From positions 79,354 to 143,353 of the forward strand of contig NZ_JACSUD010000006.1 of NCBI RefSeq assembly GCF_014385435.1: DNA of 64,000 nucleotides. Reading direction: 5' to 3'. Position 1 is the first letter of the stretch. Each line of letters opens with the position of its first letter. This document shows, piece after piece, positions 54,586 to 63,702 of the stretch. This stretch comes from Alloprevotella sp. Lung230 (lineage in GTDB: Bacteria; Bacteroidota; Bacteroidia; Bacteroidales; Bacteroidaceae). The notes beneath the pieces were generated by a model. The model ran no database searches. It saw nothing but the letters and a program-made list of their open reading frames with translations, and had not been told where the DNA came from. Made by a program: the position numbers and the translations under genes.

Positions 54586-56952
54586 CTATTGTTTTTTCTT
54601 TTTATGGGTCTCGGGCAGGGCAGCCATCTTTTCTTTGGTTTCCTGCGTTGGAGGTACTTTTTTAGTGGGTGTCGGTGGAGGAAGAGCTTGCTTTTTGAGG
54701 CTGTCTTTCTTCACAGAGTCGGGACTTGCTGTCGTTGTGGGCAGTTCGGTGTCCTCTTCGTCGGGAATATGCTTCGGGTCGGTCGACAGCAGAAGTTCCA
54801 CCCGCGTACCTTTTCGCACCGCTGTACCGGGCTTGACGTTCTGCCGCACAACGCGTCCCACGCCGCGCACCTTTACCCTCAAGCCCATTCGTTCGAGTCG
54901 ATAGACGGCATCGCGCAATCCATAGCCTGTCAGGGCCGGCATACCGGCGCGTCGAGGCTCAGAGGTGAGTTCGGCACGTGCCGTGCCTCCGGTGTTGCAG
55001 CCCCATGCCATACCATCAACGCGGGCAATGCGATCGGTGTGCGGGATGCTGAAGCCATCAAGCACGGTGTTGAGCGCCTCCAGATTGCCGGGGAGCATCG
55101 TGGGGAGGGCATGCCGGAAGTCGGTGCTGTCCATTGCGGTCGTATAGTTGGTGTTGAGGTCGCGCGCCATCACCGTTTCGGCCACTTTCTTGAACACCGG
55201 ACAGCAGTGCAGTCCACCATAGGCAGGAGCGCCCTTCTCGATGCACACAATCATCGAATAGCGAGGGGCATCGGCCGGAAAATAGCCGGCAAAGCTCACC
55301 AGATAGTCCGAGGCAAAACCGGCTTTACTCCAAATCTGCGCGGTGCCGGTCTTGCCCGCCACCTTGAAGTGCCGAGAATAGGCCATCTTGCCCGTACCGG
55401 AGTTCTTACCCACCACGCCTTCCAGGCAGAGCTGAATGTTGCGGAGGGTCTCGTCCTTACACATCTTCTCGCGAATGACCGACACGGGAAACTCCTGCAC
55501 CACTTCATCACCGCGCTTGATGGCGGTGACAAAGCGAGGGCGAATGAGTTTGCCACCGTTGGCCACTCCGTTGTAGAAGGTGAGGGTGGAAATCGGGGGT
55601 ATCTGCGTTTCGTAGCCGATGCTCATCCAAGGCAGGGTCGTGCCATACCAGCGGTCGGGATTGTCGCGGCGGTGGCGGATGCGGGGCACCCTGTAGCCGG
55701 GGATGGGGATGTGGAGATTTTCGGCAATGCCGATGCGATAAAGTCCGTCGACAAACTGGTCGGGATTGCTTTGGTAGGCATTGTCGATAAGGGTACTGAC
55801 CCCCACATTGGAGGATTTTTTGATGATTTCCGGCACACTGAGCACGCCGTCGCCACCCTTTCGCCAGTTGGAGTCGCGCATCTTGCGACCGTGCATCTCT
55901 CGCACACCGCAGCCGGTGTCGCAGGTCGACGACATCGTAATTTTTCCATCGTCCATCGCCACCATAAACGACATCGGTTTGAACACCGACCCCGGTTCCA
56001 TCATGTTGGTCAACGCCCGCGGTTCAATCTCGGCATAGGTGCCGTCTTTGAGGCGCGAGAGGGAAGAGATGGCTTTCACATCACCCGTGGCCACCTCCAT
56101 CAGGATGCACATCCCGGCTTTGGCTTCCAAGCGGCGCAGCTGGTCGCCCAGTGTTTTCTCGGTGATGTCTTGCAGGGCCACATCGAGGGTGGTCACCACG
56201 TCGCAGCCGTCAGTGGCCATCGTATCGATCACGTTGAGATAGCGATTCGACACCTTCTGGCGGTGGTAGATGCCCGGGACGCCACTCAGTTCCTTGTCGA
56301 AAGCCAACTCCAAACCACTCAGGGCCGAGTCGTTGTCCGAACGCAGGGTGCCGATGGTGCGTGCCGCCAATCGTCCGAAGGGATTCTTGCGCCGACGAAA
56401 CTCCTCGGTGTAGAAGCCACCGCGTGCCGACGAGAGGCGAAAGAGGGGGAGTTTCTTGAGTTCGGTGAGTTGGATGTAGGTGACGCGGCGGTTGTAGAGG
56501 GATATGTTGTGACTTTTCTTCTTGCGGCCTTCCAGAATGCGCCGTCTCACCTTGTCCGGTTCGATGCCGGGTACAATGCGGTGCATCCCCACCACAATGC
56601 TGTCCAAGCAGTGGGTGAGGATGGAGTCACGAAAGTGCTGATCTTTGATGGCCCGCAAGGAGTCGCGCTCCCAAGTCATGGGGTCGAGGTAGATGCGATA
56701 TTCCGGCAGGGAGGTGGCGAGCACCTGCCCGTCGGCTGCCAGGATGTTGCCCCGTGTAGCGGGCAGCACCTTATAGTTGCTTTCATACTTCGCACTCACC
56801 GTCAGCCAATAGTCATGCTCGACAAACATGATATAGGCCGCCTTACCGAGGATGACAAGTCCGGCTATGGCACAAAACACCACGATTGCGACGTAGCGTG
56901 GAATGATGTCTTTGGAAGGAAATGTCGGTTTTCTTTTCTTCATGTTTTGCAA
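54586..56952 (-). CDS. ftsI: Septal transpeptidase (class B PBP, FtsI/PBP3) with PASTA domain
   Basis: 788 residues. Short cytosolic start, one membrane span (about 19-42), PBP dimer domain, then transpeptidase domain with active-site Ser322 ([11 protein letters not shown]), SSN at 380-382 and KTGTAQ at 534-539. A PASTA domain follows (about 670-735), then a Lys/Pro/Thr-rich tail ([21 protein letters not shown]). It cross-links septal peptidoglycan together with FtsW. PASTA domains on FtsI are common in Bacteroidota. ATG at 56943 is a possible alternate start. Confidence 0.95.
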   Translation of the reverse strand: MQNMKKRKPTFPSKDIIPRYVAIVVFCAIAGLVILGKAAYIMFVEHDYWLTVSAKYESNYKVLPATRGNILAADGQVLATSLPEYRIYLDPMTWERDSLRAIKDQHFRDSILTHCLDSIVVGMHRIVPGIEPDKVRRRILEGRKKKSHNISLYNRRVTYIQLTELKKLPLFRLSSARGGFYTEEFRRRKNPFGRLAARTIGTLRSDNDSALSGLELAFDKELSGVPGIYHRQKVSNRYLNVIDTMATDGCDVVTTLDVALQDITEKTLGDQLRRLEAKAGMCILMEVATGDVKAISSLSRLKDGTYAEIEPRALTNMMEPGSVFKPMSFMVAMDDGKITMSSTCDTGCGVREMHGRKMRDSNWRKGGDGVLSVPEIIKKSSNVGVSTLIDNAYQSNPDQFVDGLYRIGIAENLHIPIPGYRVPRIRHRRDNPDRWYGTTLPWMSIGYETQIPPISTLTFYNGVANGGKLIRPRFVTAIKRGDEVVQEFPVSVIREKMCKDETLRNIQLCLEGVVGKNSGTGKMAYSRHFKVAGKTGTAQIWSKAGFASDYLVSFAGYFPADAPRYSMIVCIEKGAPAYGGLHCCPVFKKVAETVMARDLNTNYTTAMDSTDFRHALPTMLPGNLEALNTVLDGFSIPHTDRIARVDGMAWGCNTGGTARAELTSEPRRAGMPALTGYGLRDAVYRLERMGLRVKVRGVGRVVRQNVKPGTAVRKGTRVELLLSTDPKHIPDEEDTELPTTTASPDSVKKDSLKKQALPPPTPTKKVPPTQETKEKMAALPETHKKKKQ

Positions 56953-57055
56953 AAACGGATGAGGCTGTCAGAGTGGTAGCGTTTCGCCGGAGCGTGCCGA
57001 CCTTGGATTTCGGCAGGAAGATAATGCAGAAGTGAGTGCTGTGTTTTTTTGCACT

Positions 57056-57592
57056 TCATTCTGCCTTCTCTTTCTCCACCGGCAGGCAGAAGGGACGTTC
57101 TGTAGGCTGCCGCAACGTGGTGTCTTTGAGCTGACTTTCCACCTTTGAGCCCAAGGTGCGTTCACGCAACTCGCTTGAGAGGGTGAGCGACTTGTAGCGG
57201 CTGTCCAAAAGGTTTTTAGAGAGGGTGTCGTTCTCAATCATCTTTTCGCGGGTGAAGTAGCCCAACGACACGTAGACCATCGAGAAGAAGATGATCAAGC
57301 TGAGCAATTTCCAGTTGTGTCGGAGAAGCCCTACCAACCCTGCGCCGCCGAGGAGTTCGCGTATCATCTCTTTGGAAAACATCGTGTCTTCCTCGCCCAA
57401 ATATCGACGCAAATTCTCGCGTAGGTTTTGTCGTTCGGTCTCTTCGGCCGAGGGCGCGTCTGCTTCGGCGGCAGTCTGCACGTCTTCCACATTCACGGTG
57501 TCGGTGCCCATCTCTGCTTCGTCCGCAGGGAGGTCGGCTTTAGGCTCCTCAGTGGGAGTTTTGATTTCAAATGCAATATCCGGCTGTTTCAT
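57056..57592 (-). CDS. ftsL: Cell-division protein FtsL-like
   Basis: 178 residues from the ATG at 57592 (a GTG precedes). A long acidic cytosolic N-terminus (about 1-65), one membrane span (about 95-112, LLSLIIFFSMVYVSLGYF), then a short coiled-coil-like periplasmic part (NLLDSRYKSLTLSSELRERT). This matches the layout of Bacteroidota FtsL between rsmH and ftsI. It forms the FtsQLB-type complex that activates FtsWI. Weakly conserved sequence, so identification rests on synteny and topology. Confidence 0.85.
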   Translation of the reverse strand: MKQPDIAFEIKTPTEEPKADLPADEAEMGTDTVNVEDVQTAAEADAPSAEETERQNLRENLRRYLGEEDTMFSKEMIRELLGGAGLVGLLRHNWKLLSLIIFFSMVYVSLGYFTREKMIENDTLSKNLLDSRYKSLTLSSELRERTLGSKVESQLKDTTLRQPTERPFCLPVEKEKAE

Positions 57593-57608
57593 CACGTCTC
57601 AATTCAAT

Positions 57609-57713
57609 GTTCGTTTCACAGGCGTTTTCTCGCCACGGCATTGCTCAAAACTCATGCTTCGTTTTGACACGGCTCGTTGGGCTGAACGAAAACGTTCGTT
57701 TCACAGACGTTTT
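57609..57713. repeat. 20-bp direct repeat between rsmH and ftsL
   Basis: GTTCGTTTCACAGGCGTTTT at 57609-57628 and the same with one change at 57694-57713, 85 bases apart. The second copy overlaps the rsmH stop. Between them is a short palindrome, GAACGAAAACGTTC. Function unknown. Confidence 0.6.
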
Positions 57714-58647
57714 AGGGCTTCTTTTCGGCCACTTTTTCTGCGATGCGGAGTTTGGCGCTGCGGCTGCGGGGGTTGGTGCTTTGCTCCTCGGGCGAAGGCA
57801 CAATGACCTTGTTGTTGATGGGGCGCAAAGGCGAGAGGCGGTTACCAAAGAAGTCCTGCTCCACCTTTCCCTCCACATTGCCCGAGCGCATGAAGTTCTT
57901 GACCATTCGGTCCTCAAGGCTGTGATAGGTGAGCACCGACAGTCTTCCGCCGGGCTTCAAGCAACGCAAAGCACCGCGCAGCATTTCTTCGAGGGCTACC
58001 ATCTCGTGATTCACCTCAATGCGCAGGGCTTGAAACACGCGGGCCAAATCCTTCTTCTCCCGATCGCGGGGCATCATCGGTTTGACCACTTGCAGCAGGT
58101 CGTCGATGGCACTGAAAGCCTGCTCTTGTCGGCGCGCCACGATGGCGGCTGCCAGCCGTCGCCCATTTTTCAGTTCGCCGTAAAGTTGGAAGATCTTGGC
58201 CAAATCCTCTTCGCTACGGGTGTTGAGCACCTGTGCAGCGGTCTCGCCCCCACGGCCGTTCATACGCATATCGAGGGGAGCATCGAAGCGGAAGGAGAAG
58301 CCCCGCTCCTCGGCGTCAAAATGATGGCTCGACACCCCCAAATCGGCCAAAACACCATCCACCCCCTCCGTCTGTCCATGATAGCGCATCCAGTGGGTGA
58401 GGTAGCGGAAGTTGCTGCGCACAAAGGTGAGGCGGCTTTCGTCCGCCGGCACGTTCTGTTCGGCATCGGCATCTTGGTCAAAACTGAACAATCGCCCTTC
58501 GCAGCCCAAGCGCGACAGAATTTCACGGCTGTGTCCACCGCCGCCGAAAGTGACATCGACATAGACGCCGTCGGGCTTCACATCAAGGCCGTCGACGGTT
58601 TCGCGCAGGAGTACAGGGACATGATAGGTGGGGCAGAATGTGGGCAT
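57712..58647 (-). CDS. rsmH: 16S rRNA (cytosine(1402)-N4)-methyltransferase
   Basis: 311 residues from the ATG at 58647 (PTFCPTYHVPVLLRETVDGL). Motifs: YVDVTFGGGGHSREILSRLG (SAM binding), LADLGVSSHHFDAEERGFSF and the C-terminal NPRSRSAKLRIAEK. It methylates C1402 in the ribosomal P site. First gene of the cluster. The usual upstream partner mraZ is absent; a radical SAM gene diverges instead. The frame is open to 58698, but a -7 box lies inside that extension. Confidence 0.95.
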   Translation of the reverse strand: MPTFCPTYHVPVLLRETVDGLDVKPDGVYVDVTFGGGGHSREILSRLGCEGRLFSFDQDADAEQNVPADESRLTFVRSNFRYLTHWMRYHGQTEGVDGVLADLGVSSHHFDAEERGFSFRFDAPLDMRMNGRGGETAAQVLNTRSEEDLAKIFQLYGELKNGRRLAAAIVARRQEQAFSAIDDLLQVVKPMMPRDREKKDLARVFQALRIEVNHEMVALEEMLRGALRCLKPGGRLSVLTYHSLEDRMVKNFMRSGNVEGKVEQDFFGNRLSPLRPINNKVIVPSPEEQSTNPRSRSAKLRIAEKVAEKKP

Positions 58648-58675
58648 AGCGGAGCGTGTATCGGGTTGCAGAGAG

Positions 58676-58683
58676 CAAAGGTA
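58676..58683 (-). promoter_or_regulatory. Candidate rsmH/dcw -7 box (TACCTTTG)
   Basis: The minus strand TACCTTTG, perfect TAnnTTTG, lies 29 bases before the rsmH ATG. No clear -33 box. It is the only apparent promoter ahead of the cluster and supports the start at 58647. Confidence 0.55.
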
Positions 58684-58782
58684 GCAATAAATCTTCACAT
58701 TCTCTCTCTCGACAGGAAATTATTTTCTCAGTGCCTCCACCAACCCTCCCAACCATCTGTGCTAACCAACTTATTATCAATG

Positions 58783-58790
58783 TATTTTTG
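58783..58790 (+). promoter_or_regulatory. Candidate -7 box for the radical SAM gene (TATTTTTG)
   Basis: TATTTTTG on the plus strand gives a leader of about 140 bases before the ATG at 58938. The leader is A/T-rich and I see no riboswitch fold. Confidence 0.4.
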
Positions 58791-58937
58791 TTTTCCACAA
58801 TCGGAATGTGTAAGGCTTTATTTCCATCCCTCCACAATAAAACCCCAAATTGCCGTTATTATTATTTTAATATAGGTATCCTCTTCCCCTCTGCCGCCCC
58901 TGCCACATCGGGCGGAATACTTCCTTATTCTTAGAAC

Positions 58938-60155
58938 ATGACGACAAGTTTTGCCTTTGCACGCCCGATGTACGTGATGCTCAAACCCGCCGGCTCACTG
59001 TGCAACCTTCGCTGCAAATACTGCTACTATTTAGAAAAGAACAAACTCTACAACAACACCCGGAAGCAGGTGCTGTCGGACGAATTGTTGGAGAAGTTCA
59101 TCAAGGAATATATCGAAGCTCAGACCACCCCCGAAGTACTCTTCACCTGGCACGGCGGCGAAACGCTCATGCGTCCTATCTCCTTCTATCGGCGTGCCTT
59201 GGAACTCCAACGCACCTACGCCCGCGGCCGCGCCATCGACAACAGTATTCAGACCAATGCCACGCTGCTCACCGACGAGTGGTGCCGCTTCTTCAAGGAA
59301 AACAACTTCCTCGTGGGCGTCTCCATCGATGGGCCGCAGGAGTTCCACGACGAATATCGCCGGACGGCGGGCGGCGGTCCCACCTTCCGCCAGGTGATGC
59401 GGGGCATTGACCTGCTCAACAAGCACGGCGTGGAATGGAACGCGCTGGCGGTGGTCAACGACTTCAACGCCGACTACCCCCTCGAGTTCTACCACTTCTT
59501 CAAAAGCATCGATTGCCACTACATCCAGTTCACCCCCGTTGTGGAGCGCGCCGTGGAGCGCACCGACGGCCTCACCCTCGCCCCCGGCATGCAGGGCGAT
59601 GCCGCAGGACTGACCGACTTCTCCGTCACGCCCGAGCAATGGGGTAATTTCCTCTGCACCATTTTCGATGAGTGGGTGCGGCACGATGTGGGCGAATACT
59701 TCATCCAAATCTTCGACTCCACCCTCGCCAACTGGGTGGGACAGGCACCAGGACTCTGCACGCTGGCCAAAGAGTGTGGGCACGCGGGGGTGATGGAGTT
59801 CAACGGCGATGTCTACTCGTGCGACCACTTCGTCTATCCCGAGCACCGACTGGGCAACCTCCACGACAAGACCATCACCGAAATGATGTATTCCGAGCAG
59901 CAAAACGAGTTTGCCCGCCTCAAGCACCGCCGACTGCCCCAACAATGTCGCGAATGTGAGTTCCAATTTGCCTGCCACGGCGAATGTCCGAAAAACCGGT
60001 TTATGACGGACAAATACGGCCACTACGGTCTCAACTACCTCTGCAAAGGCTACTACCAATTTTTCCAGCACGCCGCGCCCTACATGGACTTCATGAAAAA
60101 GGAACTGGAGCAGCAGCGCCCACCTGCCAACGTGATGCACCAGATTTTCGTATAG
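58938..60155 (+). CDS. Anaerobic sulfatase-maturating enzyme-type radical SAM protein (SPASM)
   Basis: 405 residues. Radical SAM cluster CxxxCxxC at Cys22, 26 and 29 (GSLCNLRCKYCYYLEK), FTWHGGETLM, IQTNATLLTDEWC, VGVSIDGPQEFHDEYR. The SPASM half contributes further Cys residues (CTLAKECGH, VYSCDHFVYP, CRECEFQFACHGECPKNRF) for two extra Fe-S clusters. This is the anSME pattern, making formylglycine from Cys or Ser in sulfatases. No sulfatase gene is in the window, so it probably serves sulfatases elsewhere. Strong terminator follows. Confidence 0.92.
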   Translation: MTTSFAFARPMYVMLKPAGSLCNLRCKYCYYLEKNKLYNNTRKQVLSDELLEKFIKEYIEAQTTPEVLFTWHGGETLMRPISFYRRALELQRTYARGRAIDNSIQTNATLLTDEWCRFFKENNFLVGVSIDGPQEFHDEYRRTAGGGPTFRQVMRGIDLLNKHGVEWNALAVVNDFNADYPLEFYHFFKSIDCHYIQFTPVVERAVERTDGLTLAPGMQGDAAGLTDFSVTPEQWGNFLCTIFDEWVRHDVGEYFIQIFDSTLANWVGQAPGLCTLAKECGHAGVMEFNGDVYSCDHFVYPEHRLGNLHDKTITEMMYSEQQNEFARLKHRRLPQQCRECEFQFACHGECPKNRFMTDKYGHYGLNYLCKGYYQFFQHAAPYMDFMKKELEQQRPPANVMHQIFV

Positions 60156-60177
60156 TCCGTTTGTTCTCCCACCCTTC

Positions 60178-60218
60178 AAAAAAAAGAGACGTTCCCATCG
60201 TGGGAACGTCTCTTTTTT
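60178..60218. terminator. Strong bidirectional terminator
   Basis: A-run, perfect stem GAGACGTTCCCA / TGGGAACGTCTC with 3-base loop, then T-run. It ends both the radical SAM transcript and the converging 63.4-60.2 kb transcript. Confidence 0.95.
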
Positions 60219-60250
60219 ATCATCTCGGGGAACTAAGCCTAATGAAGCAT

Positions 60251-60424
60251 TTAGTTCATATCCGCCCAAAGGCCGGAGGGATCTTTTTCGGAGGAAAGAA
60301 TAGAATTCTCGGTAGTGATGGTACTACCGGAATCCAGTTTAATGGTTCCGCCGCTGGCGGCAATCATACCTTCGGTGCACATACGCATCATTTCGGCGCG
60401 GGGCGCCACATATTTCTTGTTCAT
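60251..60424 (-). CDS. Small ORF of 57 residues behind the large secreted protein
   Basis: ATG at 60424, TAA at 60251, starting 11 bases after the stop of the gene at 60436-63369 and ending 33 bases before the strong terminator. The product begins MNKKYVAPRAEMMRMCTEGM and continues IAASGG, then a Ser/Thr-rich acidic part ending in LWADMN. Short peptides of this form (basic start, a few Met, then AASG) are frequent in Prevotella-type genomes beside secreted proteins, but their role is not known to me. Codon use and position make translation credible. Confidence 0.65.
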   Translation of the reverse strand: MNKKYVAPRAEMMRMCTEGMIAASGGTIKLDSGSTITTENSILSSEKDPSGLWADMN

Positions 60425-60435
60425 AGGAGTATCGT

Positions 60436-63369
60436 TTACTTTTGGATGAATTTCTTACCATTTTGTAGATAAACACCACCTTGGGCAGGGGTGAGTACGC
60501 GGCGACCGCTCAAATCATAGATGGGAGCATGGGCGGCTCCGGTGTCGAGGGTTTCGATGCCGGTGACGTGTCCGAAGGAGAAGTCGAGCGCTTGTGCAGA
60601 TCCCGATGCAGTGGTCACGAAGGCGCGGAAAGCGCGCTTGCGCAAGCCGGTAGCAAGTTTACCGAACACGGCTTCACCACTTGCATTCTTCACGAGTGCG
60701 TAAACATTTTCAGAGGCAGTGATAGGAGTTACAGCAGTTGTAGTAGCACCAGTCAAATCATTGTCGGTCAATGCAGCGGCAGTGTCATCGACAAGTTTGA
60801 GATTCACCGTAGTGTTGGGTGTTGCACGTACAATAAAAGCTGTATTGCCGGGAATTGTACCTTCAATAGAGGTAAGAACAAGATTTGTACCTTGTCGCTT
60901 TGCCTTATAAGCTGTTCCATCAGACAAAGTAGCAGCAACTGGAGTGAAGAAAGTGGCATAGCCGGTTTCACCAACCACAATGGGAAGTTCATTTACCTCT
61001 TCGAGTTTGAAACGATAGCCATCGCTGTCGGAGTTCTTAGCACCCGCATCAGTTTTCTGACTATTAGCATCAGCAAAAAGACCACGATTACCTACATTGA
61101 TACGATAGATACTAAAGGCATTGGCATTTTTACTTTCGTGAAACTCGATGGTCTGACCTGCACTGCTATAATCTCCTATCGCAGGGAAATTAGACTTCAG
61201 AGCAACAAACTTACCAGCATCCACACCCACGAGATTTGTACCATCAAAGTAGAAGAGGGTGGAAGCCTCGGCCGAGGCTACGATGCTCAAGCGATTGTCA
61301 ACATTATTCGCACTGATGTACTTTTCACCATTCTTCGTAGTCTTAATGCGGAAGAACTGCCCTTCCTCCGGCATATTCAGTTTTGCATTTAACGCCGCAA
61401 CCAAAGCCTTTTCAATCGTTGGGATATCCTCACTTTCTTCTGCCGCTATGTAATCTTGAGCAGGTTCAGGATAATATTGTCCCAACTCAACACCCAATGG
61501 GCGAAGTTGTTCTGCCTCACTTAGACGTTGTTTGGCAGCAGCAAGAAGTTGTCCTTCATTATAATTGGATTTTTCTACTTTCCAAGTAGAACCTCCTACA
61601 CTTGTGCCTTCCCATGCTACAACGTAGCCATTGTTATCGGCATGAATTGAGTTGTGGTGCGTATGTCCGGGCTGATTGCAAATAAAAGCAACTTGGTCGG
61701 TATTACCGTCAAAAACTTTGAGTTTAAAGACACCTTGAGTTGCAGAGTCACCGAAGCCAGCCAAAAGACCTCGACCTCCAGCGTTTCCAGTATTTCCTAC
61801 CTTTCGAGTTGAAGCAACATGAGTGAATGTTACACCGGCAGCAGAGCCTTTCACTAAAAACGCAGATTCAGCTCCTTTTGTCGGTTTATGGCAGACGTTA
61901 CCAAAAATATCTACTGTAACATACTTTCCTGCACGTGCAGGAGTTTGAAGGGTAACTTGGGTGTCAATGCTCGCATAAAGCGTGTTGTACCAACTGTCTA
62001 CTTTAGCCAACGCTGTGGTGTTTCCTGCTTCAGTATTTTCAGGATCGTAAGCAGTCATCTCATTTTTGACAGTTGTCACAGTAGTAGCGTTAAAGAGGGC
62101 CTGTGCTGAAGTGTTACTCAACAAATGATTGAGTTCTGCCTTGCGCTTCTTATAGCTAATAAGGTGGTCATTGAGGTCGATTTTGGTAAAAGTGAATTTA
62201 CCACCGACATCATTAGCAGCTGCACCATTCATCCAGTAAGAAACTCCTTGGTTGTCATTGAGGTAACCATTGGGTGTATCTTTTTCTCTGAAGTGGAAGC
62301 CGGAAGCATTAGTAAGCACATAGTTGCGTGCTTGAGTCTCAGCCATCATTTCCAACACCACTTGGTCAGCCACAGAGGCAGAACCGGCAGCTTTACCCGT
62401 ACCGGCTTGACGATTCAAGATCTTGTAGCCATCAAAAGGATTACCCTTGAATTGGAAGAGGTAGTTATCGGAGTAGGTAGTGGGAGCCGTTGCGGACCTT
62501 TCCAACTTGTGAGATGTTGAATTATAGCTAATGTAAAGGTTACGTATCGTGAGTACGTACCAGTTATCGTTTTGCGTAAAGTTGGTAACAGGAACAAAAG
62601 GATAATCACTGCCAAGCGTAACATTGATATCATATTCATGCGTACTGGCAGATGATACCGTACCTGTGGGGAAAGTGGCTGTGCAGTTCGCAGGAAGTTC
62701 GCAGGAAGGATAGTTTCCACCAATCTTAGCAGGAAGCGTCACGGTCTTCTTTTGAACACCTTGATACTTCAAATTGTAGGTGAGCGTTACGGCATCATTT
62801 TCTTTACAGATTTCCCAAGAGGAGTTGGGGTCATTCGCATTCCAACCACCGATGGGACGCTCATCCAAAAGTCCTCCATGGGCATTCCAACAAGTCGCAT
62901 CATGTGCATAACTGCCATTAGTTGCAATAATATCGAACGCACCATTGTAGGAGCTTGCATTATTGTCGTTCACCACCAGCCAGTCGTTGGCAGCGCTCTC
63001 TTCTACAAGTTCTGTAATATTACCTTGTTTAGCATTAGTCTTCCATTTTACAAACTTTTGGGCATCAACTGCATAGATTTTGTAGCGATTGGTTGTACCC
63101 GTCTGGATAAAACGAAACTTATACTGCTTACCCGATAAGTTATTGTCCACTTTCAATTCATTAGCCAATGCCCCCACAAAGTAAGTCGTATTATTGTGGT
63201 TGCGAATCACCACGTCTTTAGAATCACCTGCGGTGGCAGCATTTGTTCCTGCCGGCCACGACCAATCGGCCTGCGACACGTCTTTCGGCTCATAGGTATA
63301 AACCGATTGTGCCATTGCTCCCATGGTCACTGCCATAAAGAGCAAGAGGAGTGAGTAAATTTTTCTCAT
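60436..63369 (-). CDS. Large secreted protein of unknown function with YDLSGRR tail
   Basis: 977 residues from the ATG at 63369 (signal peptide KIYSLLLLFMAVTMGAMAQS). No catalytic domain recognised. There are several beta-trefoil-like or ricin-like stretches (YKFRFIQTGTTNRYKIYAVD, NYLFQFKGNPFDGYKILNRQ, GQFFRIKTTKNGEKYISAN), helical spacers (about 450-510 and 640-690), and a C-terminal beta domain from about 800 ending IYDLSGRRVLTPAQGGVYLQ. The tail closely parallels that of the 43624-48126 protease, so both may use the same surface-export route. Possibly glycan-binding. A/T-richer and less codon-biased than its neighbours. Confidence 0.75.
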   Translation of the reverse strand: MRKIYSLLLLFMAVTMGAMAQSVYTYEPKDVSQADWSWPAGTNAATAGDSKDVVIRNHNNTTYFVGALANELKVDNNLSGKQYKFRFIQTGTTNRYKIYAVDAQKFVKWKTNAKQGNITELVEESAANDWLVVNDNNASSYNGAFDIIATNGSYAHDATCWNAHGGLLDERPIGGWNANDPNSSWEICKENDAVTLTYNLKYQGVQKKTVTLPAKIGGNYPSCELPANCTATFPTGTVSSASTHEYDINVTLGSDYPFVPVTNFTQNDNWYVLTIRNLYISYNSTSHKLERSATAPTTYSDNYLFQFKGNPFDGYKILNRQAGTGKAAGSASVADQVVLEMMAETQARNYVLTNASGFHFREKDTPNGYLNDNQGVSYWMNGAAANDVGGKFTFTKIDLNDHLISYKKRKAELNHLLSNTSAQALFNATTVTTVKNEMTAYDPENTEAGNTTALAKVDSWYNTLYASIDTQVTLQTPARAGKYVTVDIFGNVCHKPTKGAESAFLVKGSAAGVTFTHVASTRKVGNTGNAGGRGLLAGFGDSATQGVFKLKVFDGNTDQVAFICNQPGHTHHNSIHADNNGYVVAWEGTSVGGSTWKVEKSNYNEGQLLAAAKQRLSEAEQLRPLGVELGQYYPEPAQDYIAAEESEDIPTIEKALVAALNAKLNMPEEGQFFRIKTTKNGEKYISANNVDNRLSIVASAEASTLFYFDGTNLVGVDAGKFVALKSNFPAIGDYSSAGQTIEFHESKNANAFSIYRINVGNRGLFADANSQKTDAGAKNSDSDGYRFKLEEVNELPIVVGETGYATFFTPVAATLSDGTAYKAKRQGTNLVLTSIEGTIPGNTAFIVRATPNTTVNLKLVDDTAAALTDNDLTGATTTAVTPITASENVYALVKNASGEAVFGKLATGLRKRAFRAFVTTASGSAQALDFSFGHVTGIETLDTGAAHAPIYDLSGRRVLTPAQGGVYLQNGKKFIQK

Positions 63370-63464
63370 GTGATAAAAGATAAAAGAGATTAAGAATTTC
63401 CGTTTTTTCAAAAGAGTGCATACCGCTTTGTCAGGTCGGCCTGTCAATCTTAAACAATCGTTCG

Positions 63465-63472
63465 CAAAGATA
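63465..63472 (-). promoter_or_regulatory. Candidate -7 box (TATCTTTG)
   Basis: Perfect TAnnTTTG on the minus strand, leader of about 95 bases to the ATG at 63369. No TTTG at the right distance upstream. Confidence 0.5.
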
Positions 63473-63702
63473 ATCTAAAAAGCAAAATCAGCACTTGCTT
63501 ATCAACTAAAAAGATGTTAAACTATCGCATATTTGAGCGTTTCAATGAAAAAATGCGCCAGAAAGTAAGTAAAGATAAGTATTTTATTTCTTTTTGATGA
63601 TTAGAGGGATATTTGTGTCCGTGCAAATGGTCGTGGCAGAACCTGGGAGGAACTTTGCGACTCCCTACTTGCAGCCCCAAAAGGATTGATCGATTGGGTC
63701 TC

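Noticed and set aside
54589..56979. 796-codon plus-strand frame antisense to ftsI
   Set aside because: Shadow of a conserved dcw gene; no recognisable product.
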